From assembly GCA_963973975.1 (NCBI GenBank), contig CAXBCF010000016.1, positions 3,672 to 67,671 on the forward strand: 64,000 nt of DNA, read 5' to 3'. Position numbers and translations under genes: made by a program. Origin of the DNA: UBA1494_A sp963973975 (lineage in GTDB: Bacteria > Bacteroidota > Bacteroidia > Flavobacteriales_E > Vicingaceae). Shown here piece after piece: positions 51,967 to 59,898 of the stretch; position 1 is the first letter of the stretch, and every line of letters begins with the position of its first letter. The notes under the pieces are model-generated. The model made no database searches, was not told where the DNA came from, and saw only the letters and a list, made by a program, of their open reading frames with translations.

Positions 51967-53463
51967 ATGGGGGTTATTATAAGGCAAGGAATTAAGTCTT
52001 CAATCGTTGCTTATTTAGGCGTAGCACTAAGTGCCGTCAATATATTATATATCTACCCCAAATTCTTGCAGACTGATGAGATTGGGCTAATTACTATATT
52101 AACGAGTATCTCATTGATGATCGCACCTATAGCTCAATTGGGAGTACCAAATATTATTTTAAAATACTATCCATACGTAAAAAATGATGCAAAGCAATTA
52201 AGTGCTTTTCTTTCATTTATTGTTTTAATTCCGATAGTTGGTTTTATAGTGGCAATGCTAGTTTTATTTCTAGCAAGATCTGTTTTTGTTGATCAATTTT
52301 CGGAAAATTCTCCCTTAATTATAGATTACCTATTTGCGTTGGTTCCCTTTTCATTTTTTCTTGTGGGAAATAATATTGTCGATGCACTTGCTAGAGTGCA
52401 GTACCGCATTGTGATGCCGAAATTCTACAAAGAAATAAATCTAAAAATTATTACAATTGCTTTAATTCTCTCCTACTATTACTTTGGTTTTTCGTTAGAT
52501 TTTTTAGTGTACGGCATTATCCTCGGATTTGGAATTTCATTTACTCAAACCCTCATTTATCTGAGACGTCTAAACCCTTTAAAAATTTCATTTAAGCTTA
52601 AAGACCTACCTCCTCAATTAGTTAAAGAAGGTCTAACATATGGTATTTTTATTATTCTCCAAGGATTTTCAGGCTTAATTGTTACAAAAATTGATTCTTG
52701 GATGATTGCAAAATACATCAATTTATCACAAACAGGAATATATGCCATAGCAGTGTATATTGGTTTGGCGATTGAAATGCCCAAACGCTCCCTCAATTTA
52801 ATTTCAATGCCGGTAATTGGAGATGCACTTAAGAATAATCGCATGGATCAAGTGAATGATATTTATAAAAAGTCTTCAAGTATACAATTAATCGCAGGTA
52901 TGCTCTTACTAACTTGTGTTTGGATTAACATCGATTCGATATTTTCATTGATTCCAAATTCTGAAACATATGTTCAAGGAAAATACGTTGTGCTATTTAT
53001 TGGTTTAGCTGTTGTTTTTGATATGGGAACTGGTGTTAATAATGAAATTATTTTGTTATCCAATTTCTACAAATACAACCTACTAATTATTATTCCACTT
53101 ATCGTATTAACTATACTTAGTAATTTGTGGTTGATTCCCATTTACGGCATAACAGGTGCAGCTCTAGCAACAGCTATTTCAATTTTTATCTATAACATTA
53201 TTAAATTTGGATTGGTATACTACATGTTGAAAATGCAGCCCTTTTCATTTAAAACACTACTAATTCTTGTGATAGGTATCCTAACATATTTTATTGTAGA
53301 TGCTATTCCTTTATCTTCATTTGCGCTTTTAACGATTATTTACAAAGGACTATTTGTCTGTGTTTTTTCAATCGCTGCAAATTATGCTTTAAAAACTTCT
53401 GAGGATATGAATCGATTGATTATTAAATCATTGAAAATGATTGGGATTAAAGTAAATAAGTAA
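51967..53463 (+). CDS. Polysaccharide flippase-like protein (MOP superfamily)
   Basis: A 498-residue membrane protein with about 12-14 hydrophobic helices from residue 15 to the end, of the Wzx/RfbX-like polysaccharide transporter group; the start GVIIRQGIKSSIVAYLG and the mid-region TKIDSWMIAKYINLSQTGIYAIAVYI are typical. It would flip a lipid-linked oligosaccharide or peptidoglycan-like unit. No glycosyltransferase or ligase gene stands beside it, so the substrate is unknown. Single gene between a terminator and a convergent gene 10 bp away. Confidence 0.85.
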   Translation: MGVIIRQGIKSSIVAYLGVALSAVNILYIYPKFLQTDEIGLITILTSISLMIAPIAQLGVPNIILKYYPYVKNDAKQLSAFLSFIVLIPIVGFIVAMLVLFLARSVFVDQFSENSPLIIDYLFALVPFSFFLVGNNIVDALARVQYRIVMPKFYKEINLKIITIALILSYYYFGFSLDFLVYGIILGFGISFTQTLIYLRRLNPLKISFKLKDLPPQLVKEGLTYGIFIILQGFSGLIVTKIDSWMIAKYINLSQTGIYAIAVYIGLAIEMPKRSLNLISMPVIGDALKNNRMDQVNDIYKKSSSIQLIAGMLLLTCVWINIDSIFSLIPNSETYVQGKYVVLFIGLAVVFDMGTGVNNEIILLSNFYKYNLLIIIPLIVLTILSNLWLIPIYGITGAALATAISIFIYNIIKFGLVYYMLKMQPFSFKTLLILVIGILTYFIVDAIPLSSFALLTIIYKGLFVCVFSIAANYALKTSEDMNRLIIKSLKMIGIKVNK

Positions 53464-53473
53464 TACTTACCCT

Positions 53474-54421
53474 TTATTTCAATTTCAAGGAGTCTCTTAA
53501 ATGACTATCTTCTATGCTATTTTGTTCCCAATAAGGTCCTATCTGTTGACCTTTTTTAAAGGCAGTTGTTTTCATGGTCTTTGCATTAGTTCCAAATCCA
53601 CTTTTATGAGATTCTTCCCAAGAAATAATCTCATGAGGAAACTCTTTTTGAAAGGTAATTTTCAAAAAACGTTTGAGCTCAGGATAATTCACCATTAAAT
53701 TTCTGTATTTTTTATCAGGATTTCGATCAAAAGTTATCACAGCTTTATAAGCCTTTAATTCGTTATGCGAAAACCTTAAAAAATGAGCCGATGGAAAAAT
53801 CATGCGTTCTCCACGAGGAATTAAGTCAGGATTGATCCGAATTTGTGTCCACAAAGCATCTTCAATAATTGCTTCATTTGCTAATTCAAATTGCTTGTCA
53901 CCTTCAGCCTGAAAGTAGGAAAAGGAAGTAATGTCGAATCCCTTGTTATTTTGATTCAGTTGCATCCATGAATGTCCACACCACTCTTGAGATGAAGTTG
54001 TGCTTTTGATTGGTGAAGTATATTTTTCTTGGTTGATTGGATTGAAAGTTGAAGTCATCATGGAATAGTCATAAATTCCAGTAGGAAACTTTCTCAAAAA
54101 ATTTAACTTTAATACAGAAGTTGCGGCTTCATTGGTTTCGCTTTCCTTTTTTACTTGACTATTCACCAAAAAATCTTCAGTAACGAAAATAAGAACCGCT
54201 TCCCCTTTCCGAATTTCCCCATACCGAGCTTGCTGAAGTTCGTAACTTGTAATTTCAGCATTTCCTGAATACCAATAATCATCAAAAGTCTCATTCGATT
54301 GATTTTTAAATAAATTAGTATCGAGTTCTTGATTGTTTTCAGATTTTTTTTCAACTTGATTGCAAGCATTAAAAATCAAGAGGGTACTTAATGCAAGAAA
54401 GAATGGGCTACTTTTTTTCAT
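53474..54421 (-). CDS. Hypothetical lipoprotein of a family sometimes named septum formation inhibitor Maf
   Basis: A 315-residue lipoprotein: lipobox FNAC (Cys near 20), then a charged spacer. The conserved segment DDYWYSGNAEITSYELQQARYGEIRKGEAVLIF (in pieces: DDYWYSGNAEITSY, ARYGEIRKGEAVLIF) near 46-78 and SSQEWCGHSWMQLN near 143 identify the family. From memory flavobacterial members are called septum formation inhibitor Maf, but the Maf pyrophosphatase motifs are absent and the protein is exported, so I do not use that name. Role unknown. Own promoter. Confidence 0.72.
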   Translation of the reverse strand: MKKSSPFFLALSTLLIFNACNQVEKKSENNQELDTNLFKNQSNETFDDYWYSGNAEITSYELQQARYGEIRKGEAVLIFVTEDFLVNSQVKKESETNEAATSVLKLNFLRKFPTGIYDYSMMTSTFNPINQEKYTSPIKSTTSSQEWCGHSWMQLNQNNKGFDITSFSYFQAEGDKQFELANEAIIEDALWTQIRINPDLIPRGERMIFPSAHFLRFSHNELKAYKAVITFDRNPDKKYRNLMVNYPELKRFLKITFQKEFPHEIISWEESHKSGFGTNAKTMKTTAFKKGQQIGPYWEQNSIEDSHLRDSLKLK

Positions 54422-54455
54422 AATTGACTTAAAACATAGTATGGGAATTACCGTT

Positions 54456-54463
54456 CAAAAGTA
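54456..54463 (-). promoter_or_regulatory. Promoter -7 element of the lipoprotein gene
   Basis: Minus strand TACTTTTG, 34 nt before the ATG at 54421. Confidence 0.5.
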
Positions 54464-54556
54464 TTAAAAGCAAATGGAAGCCTATTGATTAAAAAAATGG
54501 AGAGAAATTCTAATTATTATTCGTTTTTTTACACTGTTTAATAATTAATAAAAAAA

Positions 54557-55354
54557 ATGGAAGCGCACGAAATCGACTATGAAATAATTGGTGACGACAT
54601 TCAATGTGTTGAAATTGAACTGGACCCAAATGAAACAGTAATTGCAGAGCCTGGAGCAATGATGCTAATGGAAACAGGAATAGTGATGAACACCATTTTT
54701 GGTGATGGCTCTAAAAATGAATCCGGTTTAATGAACAAACTTTTTTCAGCTGGTAAAAGAGTTTTAACAGGTGAAAATTTATTTATGACAGCCTTTACAC
54801 AAACAGGAATGAACAAAGCTAAAGTGACGTTTGCAGCTCCTTATCCTGGTAAAATCATACCTATGAATCTAAGTAAATTAGGCGGGAAATTAATTTGTCA
54901 AAAAGATGCATTTTTATGTGCTGCAAAAGGGGTTTCGGTGGGTATAGCTTTCCAAAAGAGATTAGGCGTTGGATTTTTTGGTGGGGAAGGATTTATCATG
55001 CAAAAATTGGAAGGCGACGGAATGGCATTTGTGCATGCAGGAGGAAATATTGTCAAAAAAACACTTATTGCAGGAGAGGTTTTAACAGTAGACACTGGTT
55101 GTCTGGTTGCTATTTCTCAAACGGTAGACTACAATGTTGAATTGCAAAAAGGAATCAAGAATTCGTTGTTTGGTGGTGAAGGTTTATTTTTAGTGAAGCT
55201 GAAAGGTCCGGGAGATGTTTGGATTCAATCCATGCCGCTAAGTAGATTGGCCGATCGAATTGTTAAATATGCTCCAAAGTCAGGCGGCAAAAGAAAGGGT
55301 GAAGGAAGTGTTTTGGGAGGTATAGGAGATTTACTTGGAGGTGACCGCTATTAA
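54557..55354 (+). CDS. TIGR00266/AIM24 family protein
   Basis: A 265-residue cytoplasmic protein with the beta-rich AIM24 fold: VEIELDPNETVIAEPGAMMLM near 18-38, FTQTGMNKAKVTFAAPYPGKI near 77, FGGEGFIMQKLEGDGMAFVHAGG near 141 and LFGGEGLFLVKLKGPGDVWIQSMPL near 200 show the internal symmetry of the family. Glycine-rich C-terminus. In yeast AIM24 is mitochondrial; the bacterial role is unknown. Followed 17 bp later by the M23 peptidase gene. Confidence 0.9.
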   Translation: MEAHEIDYEIIGDDIQCVEIELDPNETVIAEPGAMMLMETGIVMNTIFGDGSKNESGLMNKLFSAGKRVLTGENLFMTAFTQTGMNKAKVTFAAPYPGKIIPMNLSKLGGKLICQKDAFLCAAKGVSVGIAFQKRLGVGFFGGEGFIMQKLEGDGMAFVHAGGNIVKKTLIAGEVLTVDTGCLVAISQTVDYNVELQKGIKNSLFGGEGLFLVKLKGPGDVWIQSMPLSRLADRIVKYAPKSGGKRKGEGSVLGGIGDLLGGDRY

Positions 55355-55366
55355 GCCTTATTTTTG
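55335..55366 (+). promoter_or_regulatory. Promoter of the M23 peptidase gene
   Basis: TTG (55335-55337, inside the end of the AIM24-like gene), 21-bp spacer, TATTTTTG (55359-55366). It ends 5 nt before the ATG at 55372. Confidence 0.65.
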
Positions 55367-55371
55367 CAAAC

Positions 55372-56376
55372 ATGATTCGTAAAGTCAATTTATTACTTAC
55401 ATTCATATTCTTTAGCAGTCTTGTCTTTGCAGGCGGTGGAGACAGAAAAGACACCGTTCAGGCACTTGTAGTTTCATCTATTAAAACAACTACTCAACAT
55501 TTCAACATTAATCAATTAAGTGGAAATGAGATCATCCAAATAATTGATTCGTTATTAGATTTAGATGAAGTGCCAGTTGATATGATTAAAGAAATCAATA
55601 AGTATGCAGCGAGTAAATACTTGAAACACGATTACTATATTTCATTAACAGGTTTTTACGATCATTCAATGTATCCATCACAATCCATGTACAACAGTTG
55701 GGATACCTACAACCTTTATCCTTACACTGAAAAATTGAGGAAAGACGATGATGCAGTAAAATTGGTTTTAAAAGATGATCCAAATTTTTGTCATTTTGTT
55801 CCTCCTGTCAAAGGTCTAATTACCTCTAATTTCGGTTGGAGAGATGGAAAAAATCACAATGGAATTGACATTGACTTACACGTTTGGGATACAGTAGTTG
55901 CTGCATTTGATGGAATGGTTCGCATTGCCCGTTTTCACCCGGGATATGGGAGAGTTGTTATTATTAGACATTACAACGGTTTAGAGACTTTGTATGCTCA
56001 TTTTCATCGTCTTAAAGTTAAGCCCGGCGACATAGTTCAAGCTGGCCAATTAATAGGACTTGGTGGCAGCAGCGGAAGATCAACAGGAAGTCACTTACAT
56101 TTTGAATTGCGTTTTAAAGGCAAGCCAATAAACCCTAGAAGCATTGTCGATTTTAATAATAACTGTTTGGTCAGCGACTCCTTGCTATTGAAGAAGACAA
56201 AATGGTCTTACACCCCAATCCCACTTGGAATAGAATACCATACTGTTAAAAAAGGAGAGTATTTACAAAAAATTGCTTCTTATTATGGCATGAGTATCGA
56301 ACAGCTTTGTCAACTTAACGGAATTCGAAGAAACAATATATTAAGAATAGGGCAAAAACTTAGAATTGGTAGTTAA
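55372..56376 (+). CDS. M23 peptidoglycan endopeptidase with LysM domain
   Basis: A 334-residue secreted zinc peptidase that would cut peptide cross-links. Signal peptide to about residue 20. The M23 domain (about 145-255) has the metal ligands in HNGIDID near 162-168 and HLHFEL near 241-246. A C-terminal LysM (HTVKKGEYLQKIASYYGMS to IGQKLRI, about 288-333) binds peptidoglycan. Domain order M23-LysM is reversed compared with E. coli NlpD/MepM-type proteins. Transcribed with a small membrane protein whose ATG abuts its stop. Confidence 0.9.
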   Translation: MIRKVNLLLTFIFFSSLVFAGGGDRKDTVQALVVSSIKTTTQHFNINQLSGNEIIQIIDSLLDLDEVPVDMIKEINKYAASKYLKHDYYISLTGFYDHSMYPSQSMYNSWDTYNLYPYTEKLRKDDDAVKLVLKDDPNFCHFVPPVKGLITSNFGWRDGKNHNGIDIDLHVWDTVVAAFDGMVRIARFHPGYGRVVIIRHYNGLETLYAHFHRLKVKPGDIVQAGQLIGLGGSSGRSTGSHLHFELRFKGKPINPRSIVDFNNNCLVSDSLLLKKTKWSYTPIPLGIEYHTVKKGEYLQKIASYYGMSIEQLCQLNGIRRNNILRIGQKLRIGS

Positions 56377-56703
56377 ATGCTGAAACTAGTTAATTTTCAA
56401 GATCATCCAACAAACTTCAACAAAAAAGTTTTCTTTTTTAAACAAGTTACACATGCCAATTACTTTGAAGTAATGTTGGTAGAAAGCAAAATTGTGTACG
56501 AGAAACAAATTGATGTAGAAGGTGATCAAACAATCTATTTTGGGGTAAAAAAAACAGATTTTAAAGCTGCTCAACGACTCAATTACTTGACAATCGGACA
56601 TTTTAGAAAGCCCTTTATTGCAGATAAGTACTTTCGTTTCTTTTTAATAGCACTCTCCATTTTTATTGTAGGATTAGCAATTTTAGGAGCAATTCTAAGT
56701 TAG
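56377..56703 (+). CDS. Small hypothetical protein with one C-terminal membrane helix
   Basis: A 108-residue protein of unknown family. Residues 1-85 are soluble and beta-rich; residues 86-108 are one hydrophobic helix (FFLIALSIFIVGLAILGAILS), so it is tail-anchored. The ATG starts on the base after the stop of the M23 peptidase gene, which implies coupled translation and a likely joint role at the envelope. Confidence 0.65.
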   Translation: MLKLVNFQDHPTNFNKKVFFFKQVTHANYFEVMLVESKIVYEKQIDVEGDQTIYFGVKKTDFKAAQRLNYLTIGHFRKPFIADKYFRFFLIALSIFIVGLAILGAILS

Positions 56704-56724
56704 TTTTATCTGTTATAGAAATGG

Positions 56725-56732
56725 TAATTTTG
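56725..56732 (+). promoter_or_regulatory. Promoter -7 element of the barrel-mscS pair
   Basis: TAATTTTG, 33 nt before the ATG at 56766. Confidence 0.5.
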
Positions 56733-56765
56733 TAAACCATTCAATCTATCGAGTAGCATCTAAAA

Positions 56766-57491
56766 ATGGTTCAGAAAAGTAATTCTTTCATTCTACTTCT
56801 ACTTTTACTTGTCGTATCCGTTACGGTAAATTCACAGCAAAACGTCACAACTTTTGGAATTCAATTTAAACCAATTTTCAGTTCTGAATTAGTAAATACA
56901 GGGCCACAAACCAATGTGGAAGGTGACATCTCTTTTACTTTAGAACAGCAATTTGGCTATAGTTTCGGAATGGTTATTCGAAAAGGATTAACAAAACAAC
57001 TATCTTTAGAAACTGGTATAAATTTTACACAAAGAAATTATCAACTGAGTATTTTCGAGGATTCTACTAACTTTAATGGTGTCTCAAATTTTCGTTATGT
57101 GATTTATGAAATTCCAATAAAAGGCATGGTGTATGTGCAGATGGGACAGCAAACCTATCTAAATGCGGCGTTTGGGATCACGCTCAACTTTTTGCCAAGC
57201 AACTGGAGTACTTTCGATACTTATTTCGAGCATTTTTCTGTAAAACGATCTTGGATTGTACCTGCATTACTCACAAATCTTGGTTTTGAATACAGAACTC
57301 AAGATAAAGGGTATTATTATGCGGGCTTTTCATTGCAACAACCATTTACAAATATCACAACGGCAGGTGTTCTCTTTAAAATTGACCAATTAGAACAAGA
57401 GCGAACCTTTTTTGATGTTGCCGGAAATTACCTGACCTTTGACCTGCGGTATTTTTTTAATGAACCACCTGAAAGAAGGCGAAGAAGATAG
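56766..57491 (+). CDS. Outer-membrane beta-barrel protein, porin-like
   Basis: A 241-residue predicted eight-stranded barrel: signal peptide ending near NSQ (24), then FGIQFKPIFSS, YSFGMVIRKGLTKQLSLETGINFTQRNYQL and YYYAGFSLQQPF strands (given in parts), ending LTFDLRYFF and then a cluster of five Arg in the last residues. It resembles the OMP_b-brl_2/PorT-like group, but I cannot tie it to T9SS PorT. The Arg tail is unusual for a barrel end. 2 bp before the mscS gene. Confidence 0.72.
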   Translation: MVQKSNSFILLLLLLVVSVTVNSQQNVTTFGIQFKPIFSSELVNTGPQTNVEGDISFTLEQQFGYSFGMVIRKGLTKQLSLETGINFTQRNYQLSIFEDSTNFNGVSNFRYVIYEIPIKGMVYVQMGQQTYLNAAFGITLNFLPSNWSTFDTYFEHFSVKRSWIVPALLTNLGFEYRTQDKGYYYAGFSLQQPFTNITTAGVLFKIDQLEQERTFFDVAGNYLTFDLRYFFNEPPERRRRR

Positions 57492-57493
57492 AA

Positions 57494-58747
57494 ATGAAAA
57501 AAATTAGGGAACAGCTTATCGATTACTTAAATAATAATGGGCTACACGCTACTATAAGCGAAGCATTGGTAATTGTTTTATTATTAATTGTAGTTATTAT
57601 TATTGGATATATTGTAGATCGAATAATAAGAAAAGTTTTATTAATTGGTTTTGAACGTATTATTCGAAAAAGTAAAACAGATTGGGATGACTTATTGATT
57701 GATCATAAGGTCTTCAATACCATTTCTCATTTAGCACCAATTCTAGTTATTTTCAATTTTCTACCATCCATTTTCGACCATCATGAATCTGCTCTTATAT
57801 TAATTGAGAAAGTTGGAAATATTTTGGTGATTTTATTAAGTCTCCAATTACTTTTTCGTTTACTAAATGTCTTAAGAACAATAGTTTCCAGAGTTGAGCT
57901 TTTTAAAGATAAACCCATTGATAGCTATTTTCAGTTAATCAAAATTGTAATTGGAATCATTATCGGCATCTTGATTCTTTCCATTTTAGCCAATAAGTCC
58001 ATCGTTTACTTTTTTGGCGCATTTGGAGCCATGACGGCTGTTTTGCTCTTGGTTTTTAAGGATACTATTCTCGGGTTTATCGCAAGTATTCAATTGGCAG
58101 CAAACGATATGATTCGAATTGGTGATTGGGTACAAATGCCCAAATATGGAGCTGATGGAGATGTAACTGAAATAAACTTAACCACCGTAAAAGTTAAAAA
58201 CTGGGATAAAACAGTTAGCACGGTTCCCACCTATTCGTTTATTTCTGATTCCTTCAAAAATTGGAGAGGAATGCAAGAAACTGGTTCTAGAAGAATTGCT
58301 AGATCCGTTTTCATCAACCAACACACTGTGAGATTTGCAGACAGTGAGATGATTAATCGCTTTAAAAATATTCACATTTTAAAAAGCTACATCGAAGAAA
58401 AAGAGTTGGAAATTAAAGAATACAATGAATCTCGAAAAATTGATACCAATCAAGTTTCGAATGGTAGAAGAATGACCAATTTGGGTTGTTTCAGGGCATA
58501 TTTATTGAACTATTTAAAGAATCATCCGAAAATAACGCAAGACTTAACCATTTTAGTTAGACAACTTGAGCCGAATGAAAATGGAATTCCCATTCAAGTT
58601 TATGCCTTTAGCTCCGATATTGAGTGGGCAAAATACGAAGCCATTCAATCAGATATTTTTGACCATATTTTAGCAGTCATCCACCAATTTGATTTAGAGA
58701 TTTTTCAAAATCCTTCTGGAAGCGATTTTAAAAAGCTGCTGAACTAA
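57494..58747 (+). CDS. Mechanosensitive ion channel, MscS family (YbdG-like)
   Basis: Inner-membrane channel gating on membrane tension. The 417 residues have about five hydrophobic helices (20-45, 75-95, 105-125, 150-172, 178-200) and the MscS beta domain starting at QLAANDMIRIGDWVQMPKYGADGDVTEINL near 198-227. The large C-terminal insertion (EYNESRKIDTNQVSNGRRMTNLG) is typical of YbdG rather than MscS. It probably shares a transcript with the barrel gene, and overlaps the convergent gene by 20 bp. Confidence 0.92.
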   Translation: MKKIREQLIDYLNNNGLHATISEALVIVLLLIVVIIIGYIVDRIIRKVLLIGFERIIRKSKTDWDDLLIDHKVFNTISHLAPILVIFNFLPSIFDHHESALILIEKVGNILVILLSLQLLFRLLNVLRTIVSRVELFKDKPIDSYFQLIKIVIGIIIGILILSILANKSIVYFFGAFGAMTAVLLLVFKDTILGFIASIQLAANDMIRIGDWVQMPKYGADGDVTEINLTTVKVKNWDKTVSTVPTYSFISDSFKNWRGMQETGSRRIARSVFINQHTVRFADSEMINRFKNIHILKSYIEEKELEIKEYNESRKIDTNQVSNGRRMTNLGCFRAYLLNYLKNHPKITQDLTILVRQLEPNENGIPIQVYAFSSDIEWAKYEAIQSDIFDHILAVIHQFDLEIFQNPSGSDFKKLLN

Positions 58748-59471
58748 CGGAAATATTTTTCAATTCAATTTTCGACAGTTCTTCCAATTGCTTGTTAATG
58801 AAAAGCTTGTCTAATTCAGCTACAGACTCCACTTTCACCGAAGGTTTATAGTTGATGTAATCTACAAATCGAATGCCTCCAACATAGCGTTCATTGTAGG
58901 CTTCTCTGAATCTAAAGCCTCCACCATTCACATTGAATGAATACGCTAAAAAATCAATTTTATAGCTTGCTGCATTGATCCAATAAACATAAACATCTTC
59001 AAAATCGGCTCCTCCACCCTCTTCCTGAAAAGTGACTTGAATTTTATAGTATTTTCTTTCATTGATCAGCTTTTCTTCTAAAAATTTCTTTTGTACCGCA
59101 GCATCGTTTAAACGATAAGGCAAGAGAGCAAAATAAGTAACTGAATTAATTGATTCCTTGTACTTAAAAGCCATGGTATCGTGAACAACTACTACTTCTT
59201 CGTTAATAAAACGCGAAAAGGATGTATTGTCTAAGACATCTTTAATTTCTGAAGTATCGGTCTTTAAAACACGCATCATTTTAAACTTCTCTTTATCTCT
59301 CTCAACCAGGTAGTGATGATCTCTAAAATCAAATTGAATCAATGAATTTTCATAAACTGAAGCACCCGAAACTTCGATGGATTTATCGATAATCTTTTGA
59401 GCTTTCGGCTGCTTTTCACAAGCAGTGAGAAATAGAAAGCAAGAGATAAGCGTGATTAATTTGAGATTCAT
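58728..59471 (-). CDS. DUF6503-like lipoprotein
   Basis: A 247-residue lipoprotein with lipobox FLTAC (Cys near 18). AQKIIDKSIEVSGASVYENSLIQFDFRDHHYLVERDKEKF (in pieces: IIDKSIEVSGA, QFDFRDHHY) near 25-55 matches the DUF6503 group; older records call such proteins deoxyribose-phosphate aldolase, which the sequence does not support. A LolA-like beta fold is likely. Role unknown. Its 3' end overlaps mscS by 20 bp. Confidence 0.77.
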   Translation of the reverse strand: MNLKLITLISCFLFLTACEKQPKAQKIIDKSIEVSGASVYENSLIQFDFRDHHYLVERDKEKFKMMRVLKTDTSEIKDVLDNTSFSRFINEEVVVVHDTMAFKYKESINSVTYFALLPYRLNDAAVQKKFLEEKLINERKYYKIQVTFQEEGGGADFEDVYVYWINAASYKIDFLAYSFNVNGGGFRFREAYNERYVGGIRFVDYINYKPSVKVESVAELDKLFINKQLEELSKIELKNISVSSAAF

Positions 59472-59487
59472 ACCTGTTTTTTTTTAG

Positions 59488-59495
59488 CAAAACTA
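59488..59495 (-). promoter_or_regulatory. Promoter -7 element of the DUF6503 gene
   Basis: Minus strand TAGTTTTG, 16 nt before the ATG at 59471. Confidence 0.45.
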
Positions 59496-59520
59496 AGCAA
59501 GAAGGTAGCTTACTAAAAGG

Positions 59521-59812
59521 GAAATTAAGAATTAAGCGAAGAGATGAAAGAATTAAATAAAGTTGGGACAAAGGACTAAAGATAAAGGATGAAGGAAAGA
59601 ATTTGGAAATTAAGAATTACGAATGAAGGAGAAACAAATTAAGAATTTGGAAATTAAGAATTACGAATGAAGGAAAAAGAAATTAAGAATTAAGTGTTCC
59701 CAATGGACAATTGACAATGATCAATTAAGAAAATGAATTACGAATTTGGAAATTACGAATTACGAATGAAAGAGAAAGAAATTAAGAATTAAGAAAAGAA
59801 AAGAAAAGAAAG
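59521..59812. repeat. Mosaic of degenerate purine-rich heptamer repeats
   Basis: About 290 bp with almost no C on the plus strand. A 32-bp unit starting GAATTTGG and ending GAATGAAGGA occurs exactly at 59599-59630 and 59643-59674 and with two mismatches at 59742-59773. Within and between units a 7-bp period is visible (variants of AATTAAG, AATTACG, AATGAAG). Left of it lies a GGACAAA/GGACTAA-type block (59565-59598), in the middle a CAATTGA-type block (59697-59729), and on the right a pentamer tract AAGAA x4 (59791-59810). No ORF crosses it. Confidence 0.85.
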
Positions 59813-59875
59813 ACATTATGAAATTGGGACAATAAAATATGAAATACAAAACACTGCATTTAAAAAGCGCCAACG

Positions 59876-59883
59876 TATATTTG
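59876..59883 (+). promoter_or_regulatory. Promoter -7 element of the PTPS-folE pair
   Basis: TATATTTG, 15 nt before the ATG at 59899. It lies inside the longer frame that opens at 59839, so that start is rejected. CTG at 59854-59856 stands at the -33 distance. Confidence 0.55.
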
Positions 59884-59898
59884 CAAAAAAATTCCCTA

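Noticed and set aside
59521..59812. CRISPR-like array
   Set aside because: Repeats are degenerate, purine-rich and adjoin each other without unique spacers of constant length; no cas genes nearby.
59839..59898. Longer PTPS start at 59839
   Set aside because: The extra 20 residues lie over the promoter and do not belong to the family fold, which starts at MVYITRRERFSAAH.
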